A stretch of DNA of 64,000 nucleotides from Ruegeria pomeroyi (GCF_021405525.1 NZ_JAGQAG010000002.1:62001-126000); one strand, 5' to 3'. Numbered from the stretch's first letter, positions 35,223-43,815 are shown. Translations and numbers: made by a program. The notes: a model not told the origin generated them from the sequence alone.

Positions 35223-36242
35223 CTACTGGTTGGATGCGATCAGAGCTTTTGCCTGGTCGATGGCAGATTGCCCGTCAAAACCCTTTTCCGAGGCGCGCTC
35301 GACCCAGCGATCGTAGATTGGCTGCGAAGCTTCGATCCAGCGGGCGACTTCCGTTTCGTCAAGGGTGATGTGGTTGTTCTTCTCGGCAACCTTGCGACCG
35401 AATTCATCCGCGTCCAGCATGACCTGACCAGCCATCGCAGACAGGGCTTTGCCTGTCTCGGCGTCAAGAATCGCCCGCAGATCATCCGGCATACCCTCAT
35501 AGGCATCCCAGTTCATCGCCAAAACGAAAGCTGCCGTGTAAAGCGATCTGTCGCCACTCATCTCAGTGTGGTTTCCGACCAGTTCGGCCAGCTTGATTGA
35601 CGGGGTAACCTCCCACGGAAGAAGTGCGCCACTGATAACCCCCTTCGAGAGGTTCTCGGGAATTTGCGGCAAAGGCATGCCGACCGGAGTTGCGCCCAAC
35701 TCTGTCAGAAGCTCGGTCACCAAGCGGGTAGGGCCACGCAGCTCCTGACCCGCAAGATCTTCTTTCCGCGAGATCGGTTCCTTGCTGTGAATGATGCCTG
35801 GGCCGTGAACCCAGCCGGCAAGAATCTTCGTGTCTTCGAATTCGCCGTCCTGCAACTGGCTTTCGATAAGATCGTAAAATGCCTTCGAGGTTGCCACGGT
35901 GTCCTGCATCAGGAAGGGCAACTCGAAAACCTCGCTTTCATTGAAGCGGCCCGTCGAATAGCTAGGCAACGTCAGAACCGCCTCGACCGCGCCATCCGCA
36001 GCCTGGTCGTAAAGGTCGACCGGGCGGCCGCCCAATGACATGCTGTCAAAAACCTCAACCCTGATCCGCCCGGCACTTGCCTCGGCGACGCGATCGGCAA
36101 ACGGCATAAGAAATTTCGAGTGCAAAGGTGCCTTCTGAGACATGAAGTGATGAATGCGAATTGTCACGTCCTGCGCATTCGCAACTGTTACTGATCCAGC
36201 AAGCACACTTGCAACAAGCGACGCCTTCAAGAAGCTTTTCAT
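35223..36242 (-). CDS. dctP: TRAP transporter substrate-binding protein (DctP)
   Basis: A 339-residue periplasmic solute receptor with a signal peptide ending VANAQ near 24. Family marks are IRIHHFMSQKAPLHSKFLMP near 28 and the carboxylate-binding Arg in ELRGPTRLVTELLTELGATP near 165. The next loop reads PLPQIPENLSKGVISGALLP near 190. It is first in the minus-strand operon. The ATAACA-type site lies 76-90 bases before the ATG. A carboxylate is certain by family; an aromatic acid is inferred from the shared site and the neighbouring genes. Confidence 0.9.
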   Translation of the reverse strand: MKSFLKASLVASVLAGSVTVANAQDVTIRIHHFMSQKAPLHSKFLMPFADRVAEASAGRIRVEVFDSMSLGGRPVDLYDQAADGAVEAVLTLPSYSTGRFNESEVFELPFLMQDTVATSKAFYDLIESQLQDGEFEDTKILAGWVHGPGIIHSKEPISRKEDLAGQELRGPTRLVTELLTELGATPVGMPLPQIPENLSKGVISGALLPWEVTPSIKLAELVGNHTEMSGDRSLYTAAFVLAMNWDAYEGMPDDLRAILDAETGKALSAMAGQVMLDADEFGRKVAEKNNHITLDETEVARWIEASQPIYDRWVERASEKGFDGQSAIDQAKALIASNQ

Positions 36243-36317
36243 GGTGTCCTCCCAATAATATCGCTCTCTTTCTAGGCTGCTTGCGGTCGAGCACGAAATT
36301 CAAACTCGAAGCACGAT

Positions 36318-36332
36318 ATTTGAATCTGTTAT
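36318..36332 (-). promoter_or_regulatory. Near copy of the ligC/galB motif upstream of the TRAP operon
   Basis: On the minus strand it reads ATAACAGATTCAAAT, 13 of 15 identical to the sites before galB and ligC and in the same orientation towards its gene. It suggests that the LysR regulator of the protocatechuate genes also controls the TRAP importer. Confidence 0.55.
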
Positions 36333-36597
36333 AAAAGATCGTCGATGTGGCGACTTTGAGTTGGAGCCCGCTGTTCAATTGGCTCCTGCTCTGTGGACAG
36401 ACGGTGCCGTTCAATGTGTCGATTACCAATTCGTTGATCGCGTAAGAGATGCATGGATGCCGAAAGTTTCAGTCGATTTTTTCGCCGATCTCGACCTAGC
36501 CTTCTGTCTGACGTACTCGTCGTTGTAGGCGAACTGGGGCAGTCTGAAGGAGTGAACGGGGGCTGAGACCCTTAGGCCGTCGGAACTGTCCACCAAG

Positions 36598-37029
36598 GGG
36601 AGATCTCTGAAACTGCGTCTCGGGCTGGAGGTGCGTGGCTCAATAGCGTGTCGAACGTCACAGACTTACTTTGGTCCGGGGTGGTAGCACCTTTCCCCGG
36701 TAGCCAAGGGCACGTTCGAGCTCCACTCAAATGGCTCCAATGTAACGGGCATCTATTGCAATGCGCCCGAGAAGAGTGCATCGAGCTTCGATGAGGTAAG
36801 CAATCTGACCACCGGAAGCCTAGGTCGGTTCATCGAGACCGATGCATCCTGGCAAGGCCTACTCTTAGGCGATCAAATTTCGAAAGATTTCAAGCTTCTG
36901 ACTGGTAATTACTTGCAGGCCTTGAAGTGGGCACAACTGCGATCTGCGCGCTGGTCCCAATCGTCAACGATCAAAAATATTCCGCGTGGTTTTCTTGGGC
37001 TAGAGCAAAGTCCTAAACCTCTTGCGTAG
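36598..37029 (+). pseudogene. Decayed feruloyl-CoA-synthetase-like gene fragment
   Basis: A frame open from 36688 to 37029 without a start codon reads GTFELHSNGSNVTGIYCNAP, EKSASSFDEVSNLTTGSLGR, FIETDASWQGLLLGDQISKD and FKLLTGNYLQALKWAQLRSA in succession. This matches in order the end of the adenylation domain of the CoA ligase at 18852-20660 (for example NITPGYLNAPEKTAEAFDEE and EDFKMSTGTFVQATK). Upstream, another frame from about 36598 has GEISETAS and SGVVAPFPGSQ, like the TETAP and pocket loops, so there is a frameshift near 36700. The N-terminal 60 percent and the C-terminal Lys motif are missing. The rest of 36243-36597 holds only the TRAP leader and nothing else I can identify. Confidence 0.6.
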
Positions 37030-37081
37030 ACCGCCTACGCGCCCCATATCTCGGACATGAACGACCTGAAAGGATTTGGGC

Positions 37082-37291
37082 ATGTCCAAGACATTCTGGG
37101 GTTTCGTGACTTTGGGCTTGCTGGGCGGTGGCGCTGCGATCATCTATAATGTGATCGGTCAGACGATTGACGAAAACGGCATGCTGAATGAGCCATTTTT
37201 CCTCATTCCACTGAGCTATCTGTTTATGGTTGTTGGTTTTACCGGTGCATTGATTGTCGCCGCCAAGCGGAAGCTATCTTATCGAAGCTAG
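37082..37291 (+). CDS. Small membrane protein, DUF3955-like
   Basis: A 69-residue protein with two transmembrane helices (about 5-24 and 40-62). The conserved-looking centre IIYNVIGQTIDENGMLNEPF lies between them, followed by FLIPLSYLFMVVGF. This is the layout of DUF3955 proteins, whose function is unknown. The ATG at 37082 has AAAGGA upstream; a TTG two codons earlier is possible. It is a single gene between a pseudogene and a convergent TetR gene. Confidence 0.65.
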   Translation: MSKTFWGFVTLGLLGGGAAIIYNVIGQTIDENGMLNEPFFLIPLSYLFMVVGFTGALIVAAKRKLSYRS

Positions 37292-37350
37292 CTGGAGATC
37301 TGGCGCCCGAAGTCGCGAGGCGGGATCAGGGCCGACGGCATGTGTGTCCG

Positions 37351-38082
37351 TCAGATCCTGTCCGCGAGGCGTTCCAGCCCGAGAATCATCGCCTCGGCAA
37401 ACATGTCAAACCCGTCATCAAGCGGCGCGGTCGTGCCGTTTTCCCAACGCAGAATGAACGCCCTGTTAGTCAGCTCAGGCATCAATGTGGTGGTAGTGGG
37501 AAATTTGGCGGCATCAATGCCTGCGATGGTCGACTGCATTGATTGTTCCCATTCATCCCGATCATCTGAGGGCACCAAGGCGAATTCCTGAGTTGTAAAA
37601 CCTACCATCGCGCCGATCACTGCACTGTAAGCTGCCGGCAGTTTATCGTCGGAGAACCCCGCAGTCCTAAGTACGTCAAGGATGCGCTCTATCATCTCGA
37701 AATCCACGCTTGCATTAGAGACGAGTTGCACGCCTATCATTGGGGCAATGTTCGGATGCTTCTGAATTTGCGTGCGATAGTTGCGAAACAGACTGCGTAG
37801 CCAAGACTTCCAGCCCAAGCTTTCGTCGGTGGGGACGAGGTCGGTTAGTACGGCTGCGATGACTTCACCGATCAGCGCGCTGCGGTTGGGTAGATACCAG
37901 TAGATTGCAGTAGGATAGACGCCGAGCGCCTTGGCTAGGTTTCGCATCGAAAACGCCTCGATGCCGTCACGGTCAATGATCTCGAGTGCCTTTGTGATGA
38001 TCGCTTCCTTGCTGAGAGCAGGACCTCCGTTCTTCTTGGGTTTTCTGCGGGACTTTCGTGGTGGATTGGGAATGGGAAGCAT
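37351..38082 (-). CDS. TetR/AcrR-family regulator with TetR-type C-domain
   Basis: A 243-residue regulator. A basic N-terminal arm (PPRKSRRKPKKNG) leads to the HTH around 25-75 (FSMRNLAKALGVYPTAIYWY). The C-terminal ligand domain about 85-220 is of the TetR_C_1 kind. It lies three bases after the MarR gene on the same strand, so the two are probably co-transcribed. Its target is not evident: the TGTACA palindromes at 18.8 and 42.5 kb and the MarR-type palindrome at 38.7 kb are candidates. Confidence 0.82.
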   Translation of the reverse strand: MLPIPNPPRKSRRKPKKNGGPALSKEAIITKALEIIDRDGIEAFSMRNLAKALGVYPTAIYWYLPNRSALIGEVIAAVLTDLVPTDESLGWKSWLRSLFRNYRTQIQKHPNIAPMIGVQLVSNASVDFEMIERILDVLRTAGFSDDKLPAAYSAVIGAMVGFTTQEFALVPSDDRDEWEQSMQSTIAGIDAAKFPTTTTLMPELTNRAFILRWENGTTAPLDDGFDMFAEAMILGLERLADRI

Positions 38083-38085
38083 AGG

Positions 38086-38634
38086 CTAATCTCTGTCTTC
38101 GGAACGAGAGGGCGCGCTATCCGTGCGCGTGGGCAGGTCGAGTTTTCGAAGAAGGAGCAACAATGTTTCGCGTTCCTGCTTCGTTAGATTTCGCGACGCG
38201 TGTAGATCAAACTTCTCTACGGCTTCCTCCAACAGCTTGAGTTCGCGATGCCCCGCCGCTGTCAGGTGTAGCGATTTTGAGCGCCGGTTTTCGGGATGCG
38301 GGCGGCGTTCGACCAGCTTCAGTGCTTCAAGCTTGTCCACAAGTGACATAGCGCCGGACTTGGCAATGCCAAGCACCGTTGAAATCACGCCTTGCGACAT
38401 ACCCGGATTCTCTTTGATCAGAATAAGGCTGGCAAAGAGGGGAGGGGTAATCTCGCTGCCTTCTACAGCCTTAAAAAAGTCTTCGTAAACAAGGATCTGT
38501 GCGCGGCGAAGATGGGAGCCGAGCAACCGGTTCATGATCCCGTAATTGACGCCGGGCGCGACAATACGAAATGCTTCGCCGCGGGCCGTCGGTGTGGGGA
38601 TGCCGCGCTGGGTGGGTCGAGAACGTGCCTTCAT
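38086..38634 (-). CDS. MarR-family regulator
   Basis: A 182-residue winged-HTH regulator. An Arg-rich tail precedes the dimer helices; the HTH is around 70-115 (MSQGVISTVLGIAKSGAMSL) with the wing ERRPHPENRRSKSLHLTAAG near 115. MarR proteins of this kind often sense hydroxycinnamates or other aromatic acids and repress divergent catabolic genes. It is divergent from the esterase-TRAP operon, and the gap carries a 15-base palindrome. Confidence 0.87.
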   Translation of the reverse strand: MKARSRPTQRGIPTPTARGEAFRIVAPGVNYGIMNRLLGSHLRRAQILVYEDFFKAVEGSEITPPLFASLILIKENPGMSQGVISTVLGIAKSGAMSLVDKLEALKLVERRPHPENRRSKSLHLTAAGHRELKLLEEAVEKFDLHASRNLTKQERETLLLLLRKLDLPTRTDSAPSRSEDRD

Positions 38635-38676
38635 GTCCTCTGTTTAGTCGAGGGGCGCAGGGGTCGCAAATACATA

Positions 38677-38710
38677 ACAGTAATATATATTGACAGTAAT
38701 ATAATATTAC
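38677..38710. promoter_or_regulatory. MarR-type operator with tandem direct repeats
   Basis: GTAATATAATATTAC at 38696-38710 is a perfect dyad with seven-base arms around one A. ACAGTAATATA occurs twice, at 38677 and 38693, 16 bases apart, and the first copy starts a weaker dyad. It lies between the divergent MarR and esterase genes, 42 bases upstream of the MarR start and 38 upstream of the esterase start, in DNA much richer in AT than its surroundings. I infer MarR binding with two dimers on one face of the helix. Confidence 0.7.
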
Positions 38711-38748
38711 CATAATGTTGGAAGATGACTTAACCAAGAAGACGCCTC

Positions 38749-39693
38749 ATGAAGCTAAAAACCTATCCCAATCTCGACCCCGAGCTTTTCGATATCGTTG
38801 CGGCGATTGATGAGGACTTTTCAACGCCGCCACATCTTTTAGCGGCCGTGGATTTCCGAACGATTATGGACGGGCTAGCCGCTCGGAGCGAATTGAAGCG
38901 CCCAACCGGTGTAAAGGTGTCCGAAAGGGACATTGCCGGAGCGGGTGTCAAGGTTCGTGAATATTCACGCGATAACAGTCCGTCGAGGGCTGTGCTGATG
39001 TATATGCACGGGGGCGGCTGGACGGTGGGTGGCTTGGATTCGCATGACGGCGTCTGTGCCGATATCTGCGCCCAAACTGGCATGAGTGTGGTTAGCGTTG
39101 AATACTCGCTTGCGCCCGAGCATCGCTATCCAGTTGCATTGAATGAATGCCTGGCTGTCTACAGCGATATCCGGCGGGGGCTTGGCAATCGATACCCCGG
39201 GCATGACCGTATCATAGTCGGCGGAGACAGTGCGGGCGCCAATCTTGCAACCGCGCTTTGCCTCAAGCATCGCGATGGCGGGAAGGAGCAACCGGCAGGG
39301 CAGGTTCTGATCTACCCTTGTGTCGCGGTCGATTTCGATTTGCCCTCCTACACAAGCCAGGCCAATGCCCCGTTCCTCTATCGCGATCTGATGGAAGTGT
39401 TCTGGAAAAATTACCTCGGCCCCGCCCTTGTCGGGGATCACTATGCCTGCCCCGCCCAGGCTGCGGATTTGTCGGCTCTCGCCCCTGCCGTGGTGATGAC
39501 TGCGGCGCTCGACCCGCTGGTCGATGAAGGTGATCGCTATGCCGCCTCCTTGACGCGGGCAGGGGTGCCGGTTTTCCACCGCCGGGCGGAACATCTCATT
39601 CATGGCTACCTGCGCTTCAGGACCGTCTCAGGGATGGCGCGGGATGAATTTGACTATCTTGTGCGAGCTCTTCGCGTTCTCGCCGGAGATTAA
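38749..39693 (+). CDS. alpha/beta-Hydrolase, HSL-type esterase
   Basis: A 314-residue carboxylesterase of the hormone-sensitive-lipase family. The oxyanion-hole motif MHGGGWTVGGLDSHDG is near 85, the nucleophile Ser is in VGGDSAGANLATAL near 163, the Asp is in AALDPLVDEGDRY near 250 and the His in LIHGYLRF near 285. It heads an operon with a complete TRAP importer. This suggests that an imported ester, perhaps of a hydroxycinnamate type, is cleaved in the cytoplasm; there is no signal peptide. Confidence 0.85.
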   Translation: MKLKTYPNLDPELFDIVAAIDEDFSTPPHLLAAVDFRTIMDGLAARSELKRPTGVKVSERDIAGAGVKVREYSRDNSPSRAVLMYMHGGGWTVGGLDSHDGVCADICAQTGMSVVSVEYSLAPEHRYPVALNECLAVYSDIRRGLGNRYPGHDRIIVGGDSAGANLATALCLKHRDGGKEQPAGQVLIYPCVAVDFDLPSYTSQANAPFLYRDLMEVFWKNYLGPALVGDHYACPAQAADLSALAPAVVMTAALDPLVDEGDRYAASLTRAGVPVFHRRAEHLIHGYLRFRTVSGMARDEFDYLVRALRVLAGD

Positions 39694-39712
39694 CTTCAAT
39701 AGGGAGAAGGCA

Positions 39713-40720
39713 ATGAAACAGCTTAAGAAAATCGCTGCAGGGGCAGCTCTTGCAACAGCCCTTTCAGGCATGGGCGCAACGGCTCAGGACGTGTCTCTCA
39801 GGTTGGGGCACTGGCTACCTGCGGCCCACCCGCTGCACCGGGATATCGAAGCCTGGGCCGCGTCGTTGAACACGGCATCCGAAGGCAGCGTCTCGGTCCA
39901 GATTTTTCCCGCTGGACAGCTCGGCCCGGCACCCGATCACTATGACCTAACGGCAAACGGCGTCGCTGACATCGCTTGGGTCAATCCCAGCTATCAGCCG
40001 GGGCGGTTTCCGCTGGCCGGGATCACGGACATTCCGTTTCTAATTGATGATGCGGCCAAGGGGTCGGCGGCGTTACAGGAGTGGTATGCCGACTACGCCC
40101 CCTCCGAGATGGGCGATGTCAAAACCTGTATCATTCACGTCGGCCCACCGGGCACCTTACATACCCAATTTGAACTGCGGTCACCAGATCAGCTGTCAGG
40201 GGTCAAGGTGCGCCCTGGCTCCGCGACGTTGGCGAGGCTGGTCGCGAGCTTGGGCGGATCGAGTGTTCAGGTGCCCGCGCCCGAAGCGGGTCAGGCGTTG
40301 GCGCGCGGCGTTGCCGATGCCATCACCTTTCCGTTCAATTCGCTGCGGTTGTTCGGCATCGACAAAAGTGTTTCCTACCATCTTGATACGCCGATGTATT
40401 TCATTACAGCGGCCTTGGTCGTTAACCCGGCCACGTATGACCGGCTGAACGATACCCAGAAAGCCGCATTTGACGCGCATTGTACGCCCGAATGGTCGGC
40501 GAAGTTCGCTGGTTCATGGATTGCTTGGGAGGAAGAAGGGCGCCTGGAGATGCTGCAGGAGGGCGACCGAAAGTTTGTAAGCCTGTCCCCGGACGAGTTG
40601 AGTACCTGGATTGAGGCGACGCGGTTCTTAATTGACGACTGGTCGAATCAGGCATCCGAGCGGGGTGTGGATGCAGAAGCAGCACTTGCCCGCTTTCGAG
40701 CGATCTACGCGGCTAAATAA
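39713..40720 (+). CDS. dctP: TRAP transporter substrate-binding protein (DctP)
   Basis: A 335-residue periplasmic receptor with a signal peptide ending GATAQ near 24. It has LRLGHWLPAAHPLHRDIEAW near 27, the carboxylate-binding Arg in GVKVRPGSATLARLVASLGG near 160 and PEAGQALARGVADAITFPFN near 187. I use the ATG at 39713, which follows AGGGAGAAGG; the longer frame lies within the esterase gene. It is the second gene of the esterase operon. Substrate unknown; a carboxylate by family. Confidence 0.88.
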   Translation: MKQLKKIAAGAALATALSGMGATAQDVSLRLGHWLPAAHPLHRDIEAWAASLNTASEGSVSVQIFPAGQLGPAPDHYDLTANGVADIAWVNPSYQPGRFPLAGITDIPFLIDDAAKGSAALQEWYADYAPSEMGDVKTCIIHVGPPGTLHTQFELRSPDQLSGVKVRPGSATLARLVASLGGSSVQVPAPEAGQALARGVADAITFPFNSLRLFGIDKSVSYHLDTPMYFITAALVVNPATYDRLNDTQKAAFDAHCTPEWSAKFAGSWIAWEEEGRLEMLQEGDRKFVSLSPDELSTWIEATRFLIDDWSNQASERGVDAEAALARFRAIYAAK

Positions 40721-41175
40721 TGTTGAACCGGGTAATGAATTGGGGTGCGGCTATCTTTCCGATGGCCGCCACTCTGTTTGTCTTTGCGTCGGTGCTCAGC
40801 CGCTACCTGTTCAACAGCCCCTTTCGCGATGATCATGATATCTCGCGCCTGCTGCTGGGGGCTGGCGTCAGCTGGGGTATCGGGGCCGCACTGCACCGCG
40901 GCGGACTTGTGCAGATGGATCTTTTGTTCATCCGACCGGGCAGGCCGACGACACGGATTGCGGACGGGCTTGGTCGCGGGGTGCGGCTGGTCGCGCTGGT
41001 CGCGCTGACCATAGCGCTATGCATCAAGACGTTGGAGGTCGCCGAAAAGGGCGAGACAACCTTCGATCTGAGTCTCCCCTTGTGGTGGTTCTATGGAATA
41101 GCAAGCGCAGGCCCGGTTGCCGCGCTGCTGCTCTTTCTTCGTGATCTCTTCGGGAAAGCACCTTCTTATGACTGA
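40720..41175 (+). CDS. dctQ: TRAP transporter small permease (DctQ)
   Basis: A 151-residue protein with four hydrophobic helices, of normal DctQ length. The centre reads HDISRLLLGAGVSWGIGAAL and then RGGLVQMDLLF near 67. The ATG overlaps the last base of the dctP stop and the gene overlaps dctM by eight bases, so translation is coupled. Confidence 0.82.
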   Translation: MLNRVMNWGAAIFPMAATLFVFASVLSRYLFNSPFRDDHDISRLLLGAGVSWGIGAALHRGGLVQMDLLFIRPGRPTTRIADGLGRGVRLVALVALTIALCIKTLEVAEKGETTFDLSLPLWWFYGIASAGPVAALLLFLRDLFGKAPSYD

Positions 41176-42472
41176 AAGCTATATTGCATTGCTGCCAATC
41201 TCCGCAGTGCTCTTTGGCCTGATTGCCATCCGGATTCCAATCGCCCTGGCAATGGCCTTGTCAGGTTTCGGCGCGGTGATCTGGAAGATCGGGGCAGGCC
41301 CGGCATGGAGTCTGATTGAAACCATCCCGATCCGGCTTGTGACGAATTACGATCTGGGCGTCATCCCCTTCTTCCTGATCATGGGAACAGTTGCCGCCCG
41401 CAGCGATTTGAGCCGGGAGTTGTTCGCCGCAGCTGCGGCATGGATGGGGCATCTACGCGGAGGGCTGTCTGTGGCGACGCTGACGGCCTGCGCGGGCTTC
41501 TCGGCGATTTGCGGTTCCTCTGTTGCGACCGCGGCAAGCATGTCAAAAATCGCGGTGCCCGAAATGCGGCGCTTCGGTTACAGCCCGCGCGCGTCGATCG
41601 GGGCGGTGGCGGCGGGCGGCACGCTGGGCATCCTGATCCCGCCCTCTGTGGCGCTGGCGGTCTATGCAATTCTCACCCAGCAGGACATCGGTGCCTTGCT
41701 GATCGCAGGCATTCTGCCCGGGCTGCTGGCGTTGACGCTTTACATCGTGGCTGCCGTCCTTTGGGCCAGGCTTGATCCCGCCGGTCTGCCGCGCGGCGAG
41801 CGCACTGGCTATGGCGACAGGTTGTGTGCGCTGCGTAAAGTTTGGGCGATACTTGCGATTTTCGCAGCCATCGTCGGCGGTATCTACGCGGGTGTCTTCA
41901 CCCCGACCGAGGCCGCCAGCGTGGGCGCAGTCGCGACCATCGTGCTTGGTTTCGTGCGGCGCAGGCTAGATTGGTGGGGTTTGATACAGGCACTAAGCGA
42001 GGCGGTGCGCGGTGCCGCAGATATCTATCTGATCCTGATTGGGGCGTTTATCCTCAATATCGCGCTGACCCTCTATCAGATTCCGCAAAGCCTGGTTGCG
42101 CAGATTGCCACTTCTGGTCTTTCACCGGGCGCGTCACTGGCCTTGATCATCGCCTTTTATCTGATTTTGGGTTGTGTTCTGGATGCGATGGCTATGGTCA
42201 CGCTGACCATTCCGATTGTTTACCCGATTGTAACCGCGATCGGCGTGGACCCGATCTGGTTTGGGATCTTGATTGTGTGCGTCGTGGAACTTGCTCTGAT
42301 CACCCCGCCGATCGGGATGAACCTGTTCGTGATCAAGACAGCCTTCCCGGAGTATCCACTTGTTGATGCCTATGCTGGAGTCATCCCCTTCATTCTGGCT
42401 GACATCGCGAGGCTGGGCCTGATCCTGGTGGTTCCGGCAATCGCAACTGTTCTGCCTGAGGCCATGAACTAA
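41168..42472 (+). CDS. dctM: TRAP transporter large permease (DctM)
   Basis: A 434-residue membrane protein. Family marks are IPIALAMALSGFGAVIWKIG near 23, GVIPFFLIMGTVAARSDLS near 64, CAGFSAICGSSVATAASMSK near 104, GAVAAGGTLGILIPPSVALA near 140 and LITPPIGMNLFVIKTAFPEY near 378. It completes the second TRAP importer of the window and closes the operon 112 bases before the ABC-importer gene. Confidence 0.9.
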   Translation: MTESYIALLPISAVLFGLIAIRIPIALAMALSGFGAVIWKIGAGPAWSLIETIPIRLVTNYDLGVIPFFLIMGTVAARSDLSRELFAAAAAWMGHLRGGLSVATLTACAGFSAICGSSVATAASMSKIAVPEMRRFGYSPRASIGAVAAGGTLGILIPPSVALAVYAILTQQDIGALLIAGILPGLLALTLYIVAAVLWARLDPAGLPRGERTGYGDRLCALRKVWAILAIFAAIVGGIYAGVFTPTEAASVGAVATIVLGFVRRRLDWWGLIQALSEAVRGAADIYLILIGAFILNIALTLYQIPQSLVAQIATSGLSPGASLALIIAFYLILGCVLDAMAMVTLTIPIVYPIVTAIGVDPIWFGILIVCVVELALITPPIGMNLFVIKTAFPEYPLVDAYAGVIPFILADIARLGLILVVPAIATVLPEAMN

Positions 42473-42536
42473 GAAGAAGGAGCGCCGGATTGTGAGCCTC
42501 AGGCAGTCGAAAAGGGCTTGCGCTTATCCTTATTAT

Positions 42537-42563
42537 TGTACAGTGTACATTGTACAGTGTACT
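42537..42563. promoter_or_regulatory. Two tandem TGTACA-G-TGTACA operators before the ABC importer
   Basis: TGTACAGTGTACA at 42537-42549 is followed after one T by TGTACAGTGTACT at 42551-42563, a 14-base repeat. The first copy is the exact reverse complement of the site at 18774-18786 between the aminotransferase and CoA-ligase operons. The pair ends 21 bases before the ATG of the binding-protein gene, a position fit for repression. Confidence 0.75.
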
Positions 42564-42584
42564 TTTGCGATCGGGAGGAGCAAA

Positions 42585-43766
42585 ATGAAGAAACTGCTGA
42601 CATATCTGGCGGCCACGACAATCCTGTCGGGCCCTGCCATGGCCGAAGAAGTCAAACTGGGCGTACTGCTCGGATTCACGGGGCCGTTGGAGTCCGTTGC
42701 TGGTGACATGGCGTCCGGCGCAGAGTTGGCCATGGCCGAGGTCAATGAGAGCGGCGCGTTCCTCGGTGGGTCCACGGTCGTCTCGGTTCGGGGCGATTCG
42801 ACATGTATTGATGCCGGGGCTGCAACAGCTGCAGCTGAGCGTCTGATCTCGTCCGAAAGAGTGAGTGCGATTGTCGGAGCGACCTGCTCGGGAGCGTCGA
42901 CGGCGGTGTTGCAGAACGTCGCCATGCCCAAGGGAGTGGTAATGATCTCTCCCTCTGCGACTTCGCCCGCGCTGTCGAGCGTTGAGGACAACGGGTTGTT
43001 CTTCCGCACGGCACCCTCGGATGCGCGCCAGGGTCAGGTGATCGCCGAAATGATGGTAGAGCGCGGAGTCAAAAGTGCCGCGCTGACCTATACCAACAAC
43101 GATTACGGCAAGGGTCTCTCGGAGAGTATCGCCAGCAACTTCGAAGCCCTTGGAGGCGAGATCACCATTAACAGCGCGCATGAAGACGGCAAGGGCGACT
43201 ATAGCGCCGAAGTCGCCTCACTGTCCGCTGCCGGAGGCGATGTCCTGATTGTAGCGGGATATCTTGACCAAGGTGGAAAGGGTATCATCCAGTCGGCCTT
43301 GGATCTTGATGCTTTTGAAACTTTCGTTCTGCCCGACGGGATGGTTGGCGATAGCCTGTTGGCCGCAATTGGTGAGGGGCTGAACGGCTCTTATGGCGTC
43401 CTTCCGGGGAGCGAGGGTGACGTTGCCGCGACATTTGCTGCGATGGTCGACAAGGCCGGGTTCAAGGTCGGTCCCTATGCCGGTGAGTCCTACGATGCCG
43501 CAGCCCTGATCCTGCTGGCCATGCAGGCCGCCGGGTCGTCGGATGGCGCGACCTTCAAGGATCGGATCATGGATGTTGCCAACGCACCTGGCGAACAGAT
43601 CATGCCGGGCGATCTGGCCCGCGGTCTTCAGATCCTCGCCGAAGGGGGGGAGATTGACTATGTCGGTGCCTCGGGCGTTGAACTGATCGGCGCCGGAGAA
43701 AGTGCCGGCAACTTCCGCGAGATTCTCGTGGAAGATGGTGCGCAGACGACAGTCCGCTTCCGCTGA
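42585..43766 (+). CDS. Liv-type ABC transporter substrate-binding protein
   Basis: A 393-residue periplasmic binding protein of the LivJ/type I fold. The signal peptide ends SGPAMAEE near 20; then come KLGVLLGFTGPLESVAGDMA near 24, AIVGATCSGASTAVLQNVA near 97 and PYAGESYDAAALILLAMQ near 295. Members bind branched-chain amino acids, but also amides and aromatic acids. The two operators before it tie it to the CoA-ligase/aminotransferase module at 16-22 kb, so an aromatic or beta-amino acid is the proposed ligand. GGGAGGAGC precedes the ATG. Confidence 0.85.
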   Translation: MKKLLTYLAATTILSGPAMAEEVKLGVLLGFTGPLESVAGDMASGAELAMAEVNESGAFLGGSTVVSVRGDSTCIDAGAATAAAERLISSERVSAIVGATCSGASTAVLQNVAMPKGVVMISPSATSPALSSVEDNGLFFRTAPSDARQGQVIAEMMVERGVKSAALTYTNNDYGKGLSESIASNFEALGGEITINSAHEDGKGDYSAEVASLSAAGGDVLIVAGYLDQGGKGIIQSALDLDAFETFVLPDGMVGDSLLAAIGEGLNGSYGVLPGSEGDVAATFAAMVDKAGFKVGPYAGESYDAAALILLAMQAAGSSDGATFKDRIMDVANAPGEQIMPGDLARGLQILAEGGEIDYVGASGVELIGAGESAGNFREILVEDGAQTTVRFR

Positions 43767-43780
43767 AATCTGCAACCAAG

Positions 43781-43815
43781 CGAGCACGAGCTAATAAGGC
43801 TCGTGCTCGTTTCCT
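43781..43815 (+). terminator. Hairpin between binding-protein gene and livG
   Basis: CGAGCACGAGC pairs perfectly with GCTCGTGCTCG over 11 bases around TAATAAG, followed by TTTCC. It probably terminates part of the transcription, so that the binding protein is made in excess over the membrane complex. Confidence 0.7.
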
